This document shows, piece by piece, positions 15,480 to 24,583 of a DNA stretch of 37,973 nucleotides. The DNA is taken from NCBI GenBank assembly GCA_945885545.1, contig CAMCYZ010000011.1, positions 1 to 37,973 of the forward strand. The letters run 5' to 3'. Each line of letters starts with the position of its first letter. The stretch's first letter is position 1. Under the pieces are notes generated by a model that saw only the letters and a program-made list of their open reading frames with translations, was not told where the DNA came from and made no database searches. Origin of the DNA: Spirosoma fluviale (GTDB lineage Bacteria; Bacteroidota; Bacteroidia; Cytophagales; Spirosomataceae). The position numbers and the translations under genes were made by a program.

Positions 15480-16493
15480 TCAACCCCATATTTTGGTGCC
15501 TTCCGTACAATTTTTACACATTTCGATATTTTTGCGAGAACCTATCAGCTGTTTTCGGAATGAAAGATATTTCTCTGAAGACCAAACCTCTTTAAAACTC
15601 TGCTTTGAAACATTACCCATTCTATACTCTGCATCCTTGTCGAAACAGCACGGCACCACCAATCCATCCCACGTAATCACGGCCGAGTGCCACATTTTCC
15701 AACAATGATTCAGTAATTTATTTTTTATTTCAAACTTACCCGAAGTCGTCTTCTTGTAGCGGGCGTACTTTGGATTTTCGGGTATCAGCCCAGAGCCATT
15801 CTCATAATCATAGATTTGGGCAGTTTTGAAGCGAATCTCATTTACTCCCAAAGATTTGCTTAGAGCCTTGGCCTCTTCAATTTGATGTTCGTTTGGCCCA
15901 ACCACTAAAAACTGAAAAATCACATGCGGAGTAGTTGATTTTAAAGCCTTTTTGGCTGCAATTAAATTCTTGGTCCCTTCTATTACTTTCTCCAAATTAC
16001 CCCCGATTCTATATTGCTCATAGGTGTCTTGAGTGGTTCCATCCAATGAAACAATGACCCTGTCTATACCCGACTCCACTGTGGCAAGTGCATTTTCAGG
16101 GCTTAAGTAATGTGCGTTTGTAGAGGTAGATGTATAAATTTTTTTCTGGGTAGCAGACTTCACCATTTTCAAAAAATCTTTGTGCAAAAAAGGCTCACCC
16201 TGAAAGTAAAAGGTCAAATAAAGCAAGGCATCTTTTAATTCGGCAATGGTTTTTTCAAACATCACTGTATCCAACATTCCTGTTGGCCGAGTAAATGACC
16301 GTAAACCGCTCGGACATTCCGGACAGCGTAAATTACAAGAAGTAGTTGGTTCAATAGCCAAAGCTACGGGCAAAAAACCGTTTATAGGAGTTTTAGTAAT
16401 TTTGGAAAAAACATAACCAAACACCAAACCTAGAGCATTATACGCTCTTTTCAGTGTGAGTTTGGATAGGAAATTGGTATAATCTCTCCACAT
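15480..16493 (-). CDS. Radical SAM/SPASM domain protein
   Basis: A 337-residue cytosolic Fe-S enzyme. The radical SAM cluster motif C53-x3-C57-x2-C60 is in 'TTSCNLRCPECPSG'. The TIM-barrel part includes 'YLTFYFQGEPFLHKDFLKMV'. The C-terminal ~90 residues carry extra cysteines (one in 'LNHCWKMWHSAVITWDG', two in 'VPCCFDKDAE', and a final C-K-N-C pair), the layout of a SPASM/twitch domain binding auxiliary clusters. Members modify peptides or proteins, or mature enzymes; the target here is unknown and no small precursor peptide is seen beside it. It starts right after the stop of the M1 peptidase gene and is the last member of the rbfA run. Confidence 0.9.
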   Translation of the reverse strand: MWRDYTNFLSKLTLKRAYNALGLVFGYVFSKITKTPINGFLPVALAIEPTTSCNLRCPECPSGLRSFTRPTGMLDTVMFEKTIAELKDALLYLTFYFQGEPFLHKDFLKMVKSATQKKIYTSTSTNAHYLSPENALATVESGIDRVIVSLDGTTQDTYEQYRIGGNLEKVIEGTKNLIAAKKALKSTTPHVIFQFLVVGPNEHQIEEAKALSKSLGVNEIRFKTAQIYDYENGSGLIPENPKYARYKKTTSGKFEIKNKLLNHCWKMWHSAVITWDGLVVPCCFDKDAEYRMGNVSKQSFKEVWSSEKYLSFRKQLIGSRKNIEMCKNCTEGTKIWG

Positions 16494-18956
16494 TTACTTT
16501 TTGAATTGCTCGTAGTAATTAATTAATCTCTGGTCTTTTTCTTGGGCGATTACCTTTTTCAAAGCTGCCTCAGCTTCAGGATTATCATTGCGGAGCATAT
16601 CCAAGAGTTGAGCAGCACTGATTCTAACAAACCACTCAGGTTCAACAGTAGCGAGGCCAAAAATATAAGGAATGGCTTTTTGCACTATACTTTTATCAGC
16701 CATTGACAGATAAGAGCCGAAGATGGCCAAATATTGATATACCTCTATGCCCTCCATCCTAGTGAGCCTTGCCATAAACCAATCGTAATGTTGAGGCTCA
16801 GGATTTCCCGAGTAATAGTTAGCAACAGAAGCAAATATAGAATTGTCAAAACTCAGTGAAAACTTGGATGCCAATTCAGCCGCGTCTGACACTTTATTGG
16901 TAAACAAAGCCTCTAAGGCGGCAGCTTTAACCAAATTGGAAGAATCATCCAGGGCTGCCCTGAACAACAAGTCATTCTGAGGATTCAGGAAGTTTTTCAT
17001 GGCTAAAATAGCATCAGCCCTGACCACACTTTTCGTTTCTATCTTTATCAAATTCTGCAATGCCTTTTCTACTTTCAGAAAATCTTCACCATCATAATCG
17101 AATAATTTCTGAACAGCCGTTTGTCTAATTTTCCAGAAACTATCTTTTAGGGCCTCCACCGTCAAGTCTCTTATGACCTTCTTTTGTAATGGATTTTCTC
17201 CAACCTCCTCCTCGGGTTTTAGCGTGAGAGCTTCCAGAGCATACAATCGGGCATAGACCGTTGAAGAATTTTGAAATTGGAATACCAACTCATCGGTAGT
17301 TTTTACATGTTCTATGGCACCCAAAAAATATCCGTCGGGATTGATAAGAACATTTTTCAAGTCTCCTTCTACTTCAAAACTAAAATCTTGATCTTGTTGG
17401 CTGATTTCTATAATTTTCTCAACAGATGACTTACCTGAATAAATTCTAAGTGGAAGTTTGAGGTTATAAACTGTTTGATTAAGCGAATCTACAATCTGAC
17501 TTACAGAGAGTTGCAGTTTATTTTTTTCTATTTTCTGTAGAACTTTCAACCTTGGATGCCCAGGCACTTTAAACCATTGATCAAAAAACCATTTGAGATC
17601 TCTTCCTGTGATTTTTTCAAATGAAATACGCAAATCTTCTATTTCGGCAGTTTGAAAAGCGTGACTCTTAAGATAATGATTCAAAGAAGCAAAAAAAGCT
17701 TCGTCGCCCACTTCTAGCCTTAATTGATGTAAAACTCTACCTCCTTTTTGGTAAGAATGAGCATCAAACATGTCCTCTCTGCTAGCAAACTCAAACCTGA
17801 TAAGTGGTACCTGTTTTTGAGTGGCTTCATAAAGATAATCTTGCAAAGCATTGATGTAAATCAAATCACCTTCATCTTTGCCATACTTATGTGTTGCCCA
17901 CAAAAACTCTGAGTAATTGGCAAAAGACTCATTAAGTGGTAAATGTGACCATGACTCGCAGGTTACAAAATTTCCAAACCAATGGTGGAACAATTCATGG
18001 GCTATAACGCCATCATCGTTTCCATCAATAAGTTGATTATCGGTTTTTAACAAGGTTTTTGAATGCACCGTGGCTGTGGTGTTCTCCATTGCTCCAGATA
18101 CATATTTTCTAACCGGAATCTGAGCATATTTGGGCCATTGGAAGTTTACACCGAGTATTTTTTCAAAGTATTTAATCATTTCTGGGGTACGACCGAAAAT
18201 ACCCAAAGCATTTTTTTCGAACTCAGGTTCTACGTAATAACTCACCTCGAAACGTTTGAAAGTATTATCTACAACTTTCTTAAAACTCCCAGCGGCAATC
18301 ATCGAAAGATAAACCGCATGTGGCGTTTTCAGCTGCCAATGGTCCGTTTTAGTGCCGTCCGAATTTTGCTTGGTATCTAGCAAAACGCCATTTGAAAGTG
18401 TCGTAAAACTATTTTCTACAGTCAAAAACACATCCTGTGTGTGATTCTGATTGGGCGTATCGATGGTTGGAAACCAAAAACTATTGGCTTGGGTCTCGCC
18501 TTGCGTCCAAAGCTGTCTCGGCAAGCCGGCAGGGTCATTTTGTGGATTTACAAAATACAGGCCTTGATCACTCACGATGGCATCGCTGCCCTGCGTAGAT
18601 ATTTTTTCTGGCTGAGCTAAATACTTGATTGAAACTACCAGCGTGTCTTTTCTGGTATATTTTTTCGGCAGAATAATGTCTAAAATCTCGTTGTCATATT
18701 TGTACTTGAGGTCTTTCTGTGATGACTGAACAGAACTAATCACGAAACCTTTGGCATTTAAAACTAGCATTTCTTGCTCATAAAAATAAGGCTTCAAAGT
18801 TAAAGTTGCCGTACCTTCCAGTGTTTGATTATTCCAAATTGGCTTAAGCTTTAGCTCCGTATGCAAAAGATCGAATGCCAGATCCTGAGATTTCTGGACT
18901 TGCCCATAAACTAGAATTTGAGTAAAATAAAGGGCTGAAAGCACATATTTTTTCAT
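16494..18956 (-). CDS. Large M1-family aminopeptidase with HEAT-like C-terminus
   Basis: An 820-residue exported enzyme with a signal peptide (first ~18 residues, ending V-Y-G-Q). The order is: M1 N-terminal beta domain; 'GAMENTTATV' substrate loop; zinc site H320-E-L-F-H324 with Glu343 in 'NESFANY', at the exact H-E-x2-H-x18-E spacing; a helical C-terminal half (~560-820) with repeating A/L helices typical of HEAT/ARM-like ERAP domains. It trims N-terminal residues from peptides, probably in the periplasm. It sits 7 nt downstream of the small secreted protein gene and adjoins the radical SAM gene with no gap, so it belongs to the rbfA-led operon. Confidence 0.93.
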   Translation of the reverse strand: MKKYVLSALYFTQILVYGQVQKSQDLAFDLLHTELKLKPIWNNQTLEGTATLTLKPYFYEQEMLVLNAKGFVISSVQSSQKDLKYKYDNEILDIILPKKYTRKDTLVVSIKYLAQPEKISTQGSDAIVSDQGLYFVNPQNDPAGLPRQLWTQGETQANSFWFPTIDTPNQNHTQDVFLTVENSFTTLSNGVLLDTKQNSDGTKTDHWQLKTPHAVYLSMIAAGSFKKVVDNTFKRFEVSYYVEPEFEKNALGIFGRTPEMIKYFEKILGVNFQWPKYAQIPVRKYVSGAMENTTATVHSKTLLKTDNQLIDGNDDGVIAHELFHHWFGNFVTCESWSHLPLNESFANYSEFLWATHKYGKDEGDLIYINALQDYLYEATQKQVPLIRFEFASREDMFDAHSYQKGGRVLHQLRLEVGDEAFFASLNHYLKSHAFQTAEIEDLRISFEKITGRDLKWFFDQWFKVPGHPRLKVLQKIEKNKLQLSVSQIVDSLNQTVYNLKLPLRIYSGKSSVEKIIEISQQDQDFSFEVEGDLKNVLINPDGYFLGAIEHVKTTDELVFQFQNSSTVYARLYALEALTLKPEEEVGENPLQKKVIRDLTVEALKDSFWKIRQTAVQKLFDYDGEDFLKVEKALQNLIKIETKSVVRADAILAMKNFLNPQNDLLFRAALDDSSNLVKAAALEALFTNKVSDAAELASKFSLSFDNSIFASVANYYSGNPEPQHYDWFMARLTRMEGIEVYQYLAIFGSYLSMADKSIVQKAIPYIFGLATVEPEWFVRISAAQLLDMLRNDNPEAEAALKKVIAQEKDQRLINYYEQFKK

Positions 18957-18963
18957 AAACCAA

Positions 18964-19434
18964 TCAATTTAAGTTGCGAAAGAAAACCTTATTTTTTAAA
19001 ACCATCTCAAAACATTCTACCTTACTATCAACCAAAAAAGTTTGAGACTCATACTCATTCTTTGAAATAAAATCATCAATACTTGCATAACCGCCCATGA
19101 GCGTCAAAAGAATAATGTTTGTTGCAGAATTAGGTCGCAAGGTGCTAGCATCTAAATCAAGATCTGAAAAATTCACTCCCAAACAAGCTTCAACATCTTC
19201 ATTAGACTGAAAATCATACGTTAAACGACCATTAGGTTTAAATTCCCATATCATAGTATTAAGTGATACAATGTCTTTCGAATACGACACAAACCTTATA
19301 CGTTCAGACTTTTCAGCCTTATCTGTTACCAAAATCCATTGTTTATTGGCCACATAAGACCTAAAGTCCTGTACTTTAAGTGTAAACGATGAAAATAATA
19401 GAAATAATAAGCTTACGAAACGAAGGGTCATCAA
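18964..19434 (-). CDS. Hypothetical secreted protein
   Basis: A 156-residue protein with an N-terminal hydrophobic signal (MMTLRFVSLLFLLFSSFTLK), then a beta-rich chain with a single central Cys in 'EACLGVNFSDLDLDAS' and another near the end in 'VECFEMV'. The pattern 'QWILVTDK...MIWEFKPNGRLTYDF' resembles small lipocalin-like secreted proteins of Bacteroidota, but I do not recognise a family. The start could be either of two adjacent ATGs (19434 or 19431). It follows the permease by 4 nt and precedes the M1 gene by 7 nt, so it is an operon member. Function unknown. Confidence 0.7.
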   Translation of the reverse strand: MMTLRFVSLLFLLFSSFTLKVQDFRSYVANKQWILVTDKAEKSERIRFVSYSKDIVSLNTMIWEFKPNGRLTYDFQSNEDVEACLGVNFSDLDLDASTLRPNSATNIILLTLMGGYASIDDFISKNEYESQTFLVDSKVECFEMVLKNKVFFRNLN

Positions 19435-19438
19435 TAAA

Positions 19439-20659
19439 CTATTTTTTTTGATTTAACATAAATTTCTGGGCTTTTGCTGCAGGAAGTATAGATGCCAAGA
19501 AAGTAATCAGAAATATTCCTAAAACCGACAAAAAAATATCTAAAGAAATGATTTTCACGGGATAGGCGTCCACTGTTGCGTACTGCATTCCTAAAGATAC
19601 TATACCGAACCTCATCTGAATAAAACAAATACCTATGCCCATAACCAAACCCAGAGCCACACCAACGAAGGATATCACCAAACCCTCTGCCAAGAATATA
19701 TTTTTAACCAAACCTTTGGTTGCACCAATAGAAGATAGCGTCTCAATATCATCTTTTTTGTCGATAACGAGCATACTGAGTGCATAAAAAATATTAAATG
19801 ACGCAATACCAATTATAAAAAACAGTGCCACGAAAATAAATAGCTTTTCTATCTTTATGGCCTTTAACAAAGACTCATTCTGCTCATCACGGTCTTTAAT
19901 TTGTAGCGAATCGTCTAATATCGCTGCAATTCTATCTTTCACAGAACCAACTTCTGCACCCGGCTTCAGGGTTATTTCTACACTTGTACGCTTTCCGGGT
20001 GCTTCTATAAGCTGTTCCACCGTAGACAAGGGTAAGTATACGTAATTGTCATATTGCTGTTCCAACACAAAAATGCCAGAAACCTCCACATTTATTTGAT
20101 TGATGTTGTCTTCTGGTGCCAAAACATTTAACTTCTGGTTTTTTGGATATAGAATGCCAAGCGGTGTTAGGTAATCTAACACATTTAGGTTCAGAATTGA
20201 AGACACTCCACCTCCGATAAAAGCCGTTGGCCTACCACCGTTCAAAATCTCCATTTTACCATCTACGAGGGATTTTTTCATCTCGGCATTTTTGGTAAAG
20301 GTACTGTCCACACCTTTCAAAACGACTATCATTTGAGCATCTTTGCTACGAGCAAGAGCTTTGTCTTGATAAACCTCAGTGGTAAAAGCAACACCATCTA
20401 CCTTGTTTATTTGCTGAATGAGCATTTGGCTTGGATAAAAGCCTTTATTTTCAATGGCAGTTATTTTGAGATCAGGATCAAAAGCTTTGAAAATTTGACG
20501 ATTTAGCTCCTCTAAACCGTTAAAAACAGAAAGAATTATGATGAGAGAGGTCAAACCAAGTGCTATTCCCAACATCGATATGATAGAGATAAAGTTAATA
20601 AAACTTCTCTTTTTTTTGGAAAGAAAATACTTCTTGGCAACAAAAAAAGGCAGATTCAT
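19439..20659 (-). CDS. FtsX-like/LolC-LolE family ABC transporter permease
   Basis: A 406-residue permease with four membrane segments in the LolC/E layout: one near residues 22-46, then a large periplasmic domain (~50-265), then three near 270-292, 320-345 and 365-390. The start 'FFVAKKYFLSKKKRSFINFI' and the motif 'DIETLSSIGATKGLVKNIFL' are typical of lipoprotein-releasing permeases. In that family the permease, with an ATPase (LolD), extracts lipoproteins from the inner membrane. No ATPase gene is beside it, as is common for Bacteroidota. Its start is 2 nt after the stop of rbfA. Confidence 0.88.
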   Translation of the reverse strand: MNLPFFVAKKYFLSKKKRSFINFISIISMLGIALGLTSLIIILSVFNGLEELNRQIFKAFDPDLKITAIENKGFYPSQMLIQQINKVDGVAFTTEVYQDKALARSKDAQMIVVLKGVDSTFTKNAEMKKSLVDGKMEILNGGRPTAFIGGGVSSILNLNVLDYLTPLGILYPKNQKLNVLAPEDNINQINVEVSGIFVLEQQYDNYVYLPLSTVEQLIEAPGKRTSVEITLKPGAEVGSVKDRIAAILDDSLQIKDRDEQNESLLKAIKIEKLFIFVALFFIIGIASFNIFYALSMLVIDKKDDIETLSSIGATKGLVKNIFLAEGLVISFVGVALGLVMGIGICFIQMRFGIVSLGMQYATVDAYPVKIISLDIFLSVLGIFLITFLASILPAAKAQKFMLNQKK

Positions 20660-20661
20660 GC

Positions 20662-21039
20662 TTATTCCGAGGTTTCGTCTTCTTCAGCTGGTGGAATATG
20701 AATATTTGCAAATAGCTGCTCGATTTTCTGAGCATATTCGGCCGTATCGTCAATAAAAAAGGTGAAATTCGGAATTATCCTGAGTTGATTTTTAGCTTTT
20801 TGGCCAAACAAACCTCTTATTTTTTTCGTATTCTCTTTTATATTTTGAAGTATATCTTCACGGTTGTCAAGCTTTAAAAAACTCAAATAAACACGGCCAA
20901 CACTCAAGTCAGGAGAAAGTTTGACATCTGTGATTGTCACAAAATTCCCCATGAACAATGCTTTGAAGTCTCTTTGGAAAATTTCACCTAGATCCTTCTG
21001 AATCAACTTTCCTACCTGTTTTTGTCTTTTACTTTCCAT
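20662..21039 (-). CDS. rbfA: 30S ribosome-binding factor A
   Basis: A 125-residue KH-type protein that helps mature 16S rRNA ends during small-subunit assembly and in cold adaptation. The start 'KRQKQVGKLIQKDLGEIFQR' and the central 'ITDVKLSPDLSVGRVYLSFL' match RbfA, as do 'IKENTKKIRGLFGQK' and 'LRIIPNFTFFIDDTAEYAQK'. Length is normal, with a short acidic tail. It heads the five-gene leftward run that continues with the permease 2 nt downstream. Confidence 0.95.
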   Translation of the reverse strand: MESKRQKQVGKLIQKDLGEIFQRDFKALFMGNFVTITDVKLSPDLSVGRVYLSFLKLDNREDILQNIKENTKKIRGLFGQKAKNQLRIIPNFTFFIDDTAEYAQKIEQLFANIHIPPAEEDETSE

Positions 21040-21139
21040 TTCTCAATTTAAGAATCCGTATTCGAGATGCCAAAAACGATTCAGCCTCTATACAAAACCT
21101 TCCTTCCACCAGAATTATTTTACAAATATCATGCTTATT

Positions 21140-21172
21140 TTTGGTTTATCCGTAAACGAAATGATATTTTTG
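21140..21172 (+). promoter_or_regulatory. Consensus Bacteroidota promoter for the DUF6427 gene
   Basis: TTTG (21140-21143), a 21-bp spacer, then TATTTTTG (21165-21172). Both elements and the spacer fit the -33/-7 consensus. It ends 27 nt before the TTG start at 21200 and so supports that start. Confidence 0.75.
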
Positions 21173-21199
21173 CACCTTATTATTTAAAAAGAAAAGACT

Positions 21200-22603
21200 T
21201 TGCTAACGTTTTTCAGAATAAATTCAATCTTTCAGGTTATCACCCTTTTGGCCTTGCTTTTAGGTCTCAAAATGATATACATCGGCTCCAAATTGCCACT
21301 TCTCACCTACGAGCTCGAGTGGATGCTGATAGGCGAAAAGCAGAATGAAGGTCTGAAATTGTACAGTGAAATTTTGACCCAGGTTGGGCCACTTTCGAGT
21401 TTTGTATATCGAACAATAGACCTCTGGGCAGGTAAAAGTCAGTTTATATACGAAACAATCGCCTCTATTCTTATTTTCATTCAAACCTTGTATTTTGTTT
21501 TTATAACCAACAGAAGAAACCTTTTTAATGAAAAAAACTATATTGCGGGCCTTATTTTTCTGGTATTAATCAATGCCTCATTTGACTTCTTAAAACTCTC
21601 ACCTGCCCTTTTGGCTAACACATTTGTTTTGATGGCCCTAAACTCCACACTGAGACAAATAGAAAAAAGAGAAGGTGTAGGCGATGATGTTTTCGAGGCA
21701 GGTTTGTTTTTGGGCATTGCTACCTTGTTTCATCTTCCGAGTTTTATACTTTTGGCTTGGGCAGTTTTGGTACTTTTTCTATACACTAGTGTTAACCTCC
21801 GACAGACATTCATGGTTATCTTGGGGTTCATTATGCCTATATTCTTCGTGTATCTTTATTTTTATTTCAACGACCAAGCCGAATATTTCAACGACGTCTG
21901 GTTGTTTCATTTAAGTTATTCATTTGACTTTACGTTACTTAGCCTGAGAGACATTCTCGGGTCATTTGTTTTGCCTATGGCAGTAGGTTTTTTTGGAATC
22001 ATCCGTGTACTTAGGGGACAGCGATACAACAGTTTTCAGAACCGTTCCCACCAACTGATTATTGTCACTGCTATTTTCTCCTTGATTTCGTTTTTTGTTT
22101 CCGGACAATATACGCCATCTAATATGATTTACATGATTGCACCTTTGGCGTTCTTTTGTGCTGGTTTTTTCATTCACGCCAAAAAAATGCTGATTCCTGA
22201 AATCCTATTCCTACTATTTTTTATACTTACTATATTTGTTTCAATTACTGGAGCGAAACCTTTTTTAGGCATTTTCCAAAATGGTTTGGCCAACTTCAGA
22301 GTAATAGAATCCAATCTTAAACCACAATACCAAGGCAAAAGGATTTTTGTAACGGGTCAACACATAGATGCCTACAAAACCAATGCAATGGCTACGGGAT
22401 ACTTAAGTTGGAGTCTGGCAAAAAAAGACTTCGAAAATCCTAATAATTATTTAAGTCTATCCAATATTTACAATAACTTCAAAAAAGACATGCCGGAAGT
22501 AATTATTGATCGTGAAAACGTAATTCCGGCCATATTCAAAAATATACCTGAACTTCGGGCCAAATACAAAACTGCGGAAAAAGGCATTTACGTTCTAATT
22601 TAA
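21200..22603 (+). CDS. DUF6427-like multi-pass membrane protein
   Basis: A 467-residue polytopic inner-membrane protein with roughly ten hydrophobic segments between residues 12 and 350, then a soluble C-terminal domain (~365-467). The start 'MLTFFRINSIFQVITLLALL' and the segment around 'LYTSVNLRQTFMVILGF' recall the Bacteroidota family DUF6427; function unknown. The C-terminal part ('QGKRIFVTGQHIDAYKTNAM') looks globular. The start is TTG at 21200 because it is the first sensible start after a consensus promoter; the next ATG (in 'KMIYIG') would cut the first helix. Its stop overlaps that of the convergent gene. It is divergent from rbfA. Confidence 0.75.
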   Translation: MLTFFRINSIFQVITLLALLLGLKMIYIGSKLPLLTYELEWMLIGEKQNEGLKLYSEILTQVGPLSSFVYRTIDLWAGKSQFIYETIASILIFIQTLYFVFITNRRNLFNEKNYIAGLIFLVLINASFDFLKLSPALLANTFVLMALNSTLRQIEKREGVGDDVFEAGLFLGIATLFHLPSFILLAWAVLVLFLYTSVNLRQTFMVILGFIMPIFFVYLYFYFNDQAEYFNDVWLFHLSYSFDFTLLSLRDILGSFVLPMAVGFFGIIRVLRGQRYNSFQNRSHQLIIVTAIFSLISFFVSGQYTPSNMIYMIAPLAFFCAGFFIHAKKMLIPEILFLLFFILTIFVSITGAKPFLGIFQNGLANFRVIESNLKPQYQGKRIFVTGQHIDAYKTNAMATGYLSWSLAKKDFENPNNYLSLSNIYNNFKKDMPEVIIDRENVIPAIFKNIPELRAKYKTAEKGIYVLI

Positions 22604-23286
22604 TTCTGTAGTGTCCAAATTTCTTTTATCGGATCTCCTTTTGAGCTTTTACCAGAGTGAATCCACTCTTTGCCTTTCACTTCTGCCTCAAAACTTAATT
22701 CGGCCCCTACCCTGTTGTTGTCGCGGGAGAAAAATTCAATTTTTTCCGTGTATTTCCCATCGACCAACGTGTATCTACCCCCACCCGTTCCCGAGAATTC
22801 ACGAGTTTGTGTATTGATGGCAAACCACTGAAAATAGCCACCAGACATAATTTTCAAGGTTTTTCTTGGACCAGGTTTCATCTCTGACATTTCGCCTTTT
22901 TCATTAGCCCTTGCAGTTATTCTCCAAAGACCCGAAAGTGCATTTTCTTTAGCAAAATCAAGCTTTTGAAACTTCTTATCATTGAATTCGAGATTCTTCT
23001 TCTTAAGATTTATATTGTATGATTGTGAAGAATTCACAATATCTGGATTCTGAGAATGAAACTCAATCTCTATAAAAGCCTCATTGGTAGCCCCTATGAT
23101 ATATTTTCCACCCCATGATTCTAAGAACTTTTTACCTCGGAAGTCATATACATTCACTGTTAAGTAATTGTCAGTAGCTATAATAGTAGTTGTAGTTTCA
23201 TTGTCGGTATTTTGCCAAGCACCTTTAAGAGTTTGGGCATTTGCCCCAATATTTAGAAGCAAAAACAATACAATCAGTTGTTTCAT
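22600..23286 (-). CDS. Secreted lipocalin-like hypothetical protein
   Basis: A 228-residue protein with a signal peptide (MKQLIVLFLLLNIGANAQTL). The mature chain reads as two similar beta-rich halves, each beginning with a 'l.G.W' motif: 'LKGAWQNTDNETTTTIIATD' and 'LSGLWRITARANEKGEMSE'. That is the calycin-like start seen in lipocalin-type and 'membrane or secreted' proteins of Bacteroidota. Binding of a small molecule is possible; no function can be assigned. It is monocistronic, and its stop codon overlaps the stop of the convergent DUF6427 gene. Confidence 0.75.
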   Translation of the reverse strand: MKQLIVLFLLLNIGANAQTLKGAWQNTDNETTTTIIATDNYLTVNVYDFRGKKFLESWGGKYIIGATNEAFIEIEFHSQNPDIVNSSQSYNINLKKKNLEFNDKKFQKLDFAKENALSGLWRITARANEKGEMSEMKPGPRKTLKIMSGGYFQWFAINTQTREFSGTGGGRYTLVDGKYTEKIEFFSRDNNRVGAELSFEAEVKGKEWIHSGKSSKGDPIKEIWTLQN

Positions 23287-23454
23287 AGTAATTTAAAATT
23301 AATGTTTCCGAAAAAATAAAACGTATCCGTCACGAATTAACATGACAAAAGTGCAAAATATTTGTTAAAATAAATCCCAATTTTCAACATAAGTAATATT
23401 TTTGGGCGGCGAAAATAAACATACAACAAAAATTAATATAAACCTTATCCTCCG

Positions 23455-24580
23455 ATGGAAAAACCAGAGTGGTAATAGAAAAAAATAAACCAGAACTAAA
23501 TGCCCTTCAATATGTTACCAAAACTATTGTTGGACAAAAAATTAGTATTTCAGACGATATATTGATAAACGGGAACGACTACTTATATCAAAGACTATTA
23601 AGCAAGTACCAAAAAGGCCAAAACTGCAATGAAACTCCAATATTTGGCCAAGTTAATAATATACTTAGTGGCCAGCTTTTAGTAGAAAAAATAGGGTTTT
23701 ATAATTTCACAATTGAAGCTTAGGCCGATCATTTGGGCACCTGCCAACACAAAGTTGACGAAAAAATAAAAGCTAGTTTCGTCTTAGAAGTAGAATAATT
23801 GGTTGACTTAGAGTTTTTGAATACAAAACAAAAGTAGACAAAGTGACTGATAAAGAAGCCATTATAAAAAGTAGCTATAATCTTCAAAACGCCCGCTTAA
23901 TATGCTATATATTGGTTTTACGTAATCTTACACCTACAACACTTGGCGATAGCCGAAATTGTAAATACATAAGGTAGCAGACAAAATCTGAAATGAAAAA
24001 CTATTTCAGACCGAATTTCTGGAGAAATCTCAACGATATAAATCCATTTATTTTACAAATAGAGCATGAACCTATGTTTTTAATCTAATACTTTATGGCA
24101 GTCATGATGCCTAGCAAATATGGTGTGTTTGAACATTGTAATGAGTATTTACATCACGTTGCCAATATCCCAAAAGTAGATTACAAAAACTTAGAGAAGT
24201 ATGAAATAAAATACTAGGAGTGGAAAAAGCGAAATAAAATCACGCATATTTAAACAGAAGTAGCTTGCAGCAGAACACAAAATTTTGCTCAACAGCAAAC
24301 CAATAAAACGAATTTTGTGAGATTTCTAACGAAAACATACTGGTTTACATAAAAATGGCAACAGACTGCTTTTTATGGTGAATTTTAATGATTATAACAC
24401 CCAATCGGGCACTTTAAACCTTTCTCTCTTTAAAATAGGTAACCACGAAACGGAGTCTATTGGGTTCATAACCTCATAATCGGAGCAAAATATACATGGT
24501 GGGGAGCTAGTAATTTTGTATCTTTGAATCCAAATATTTTGCCATCTTATTTATTCAGAAATGAAGACATTCACAGTTAA
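23455..24580 (+). pseudogene. glgE: glgE pseudogene with deleted catalytic centre
   Basis: The N-terminal piece (ATG 23455; main frame from 23469) reads 'VVIEKNKPELNA', then 'KTIVGQKISISDDILINGND', then 'KIGFYNFTIEA', a stop at 23721 where GlgE has Trp, and 'ADHLGTCQHKVDEKIKA'. This is the GlgE N-terminal (DUF3416) domain. The C-terminal piece (from 23993) reads 'NYFRPNFWRNLNDINPFILQ', 'PSKYGVFEHCNEYLHHVANI' and 'DYKNLEKYEIKY', with stops at 24086 and 24215. A frame-shifted 'NRLLFMVNFNDYNTQSGTLN' and the closing 'YTWWGASNFVSLNPNILPSY' follow. This is the GlgE end. Full GlgE is ~650 residues (~1.95 kb); 1.13 kb remains, so ~0.8 kb of the (beta/alpha)8 barrel with its catalytic Asp and Glu is gone. 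GlgE makes alpha-glucan from maltose-1-phosphate; this copy cannot. Confidence 0.85.
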
Positions 24581-24583
24581 TTT

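Noticed and set aside
23469-23723. 84-codon open frame as an independent small gene
   Set aside because: It is the N-terminal domain of GlgE and continues in the same frame after a TAG in place of Trp, so it is part of the pseudogene.
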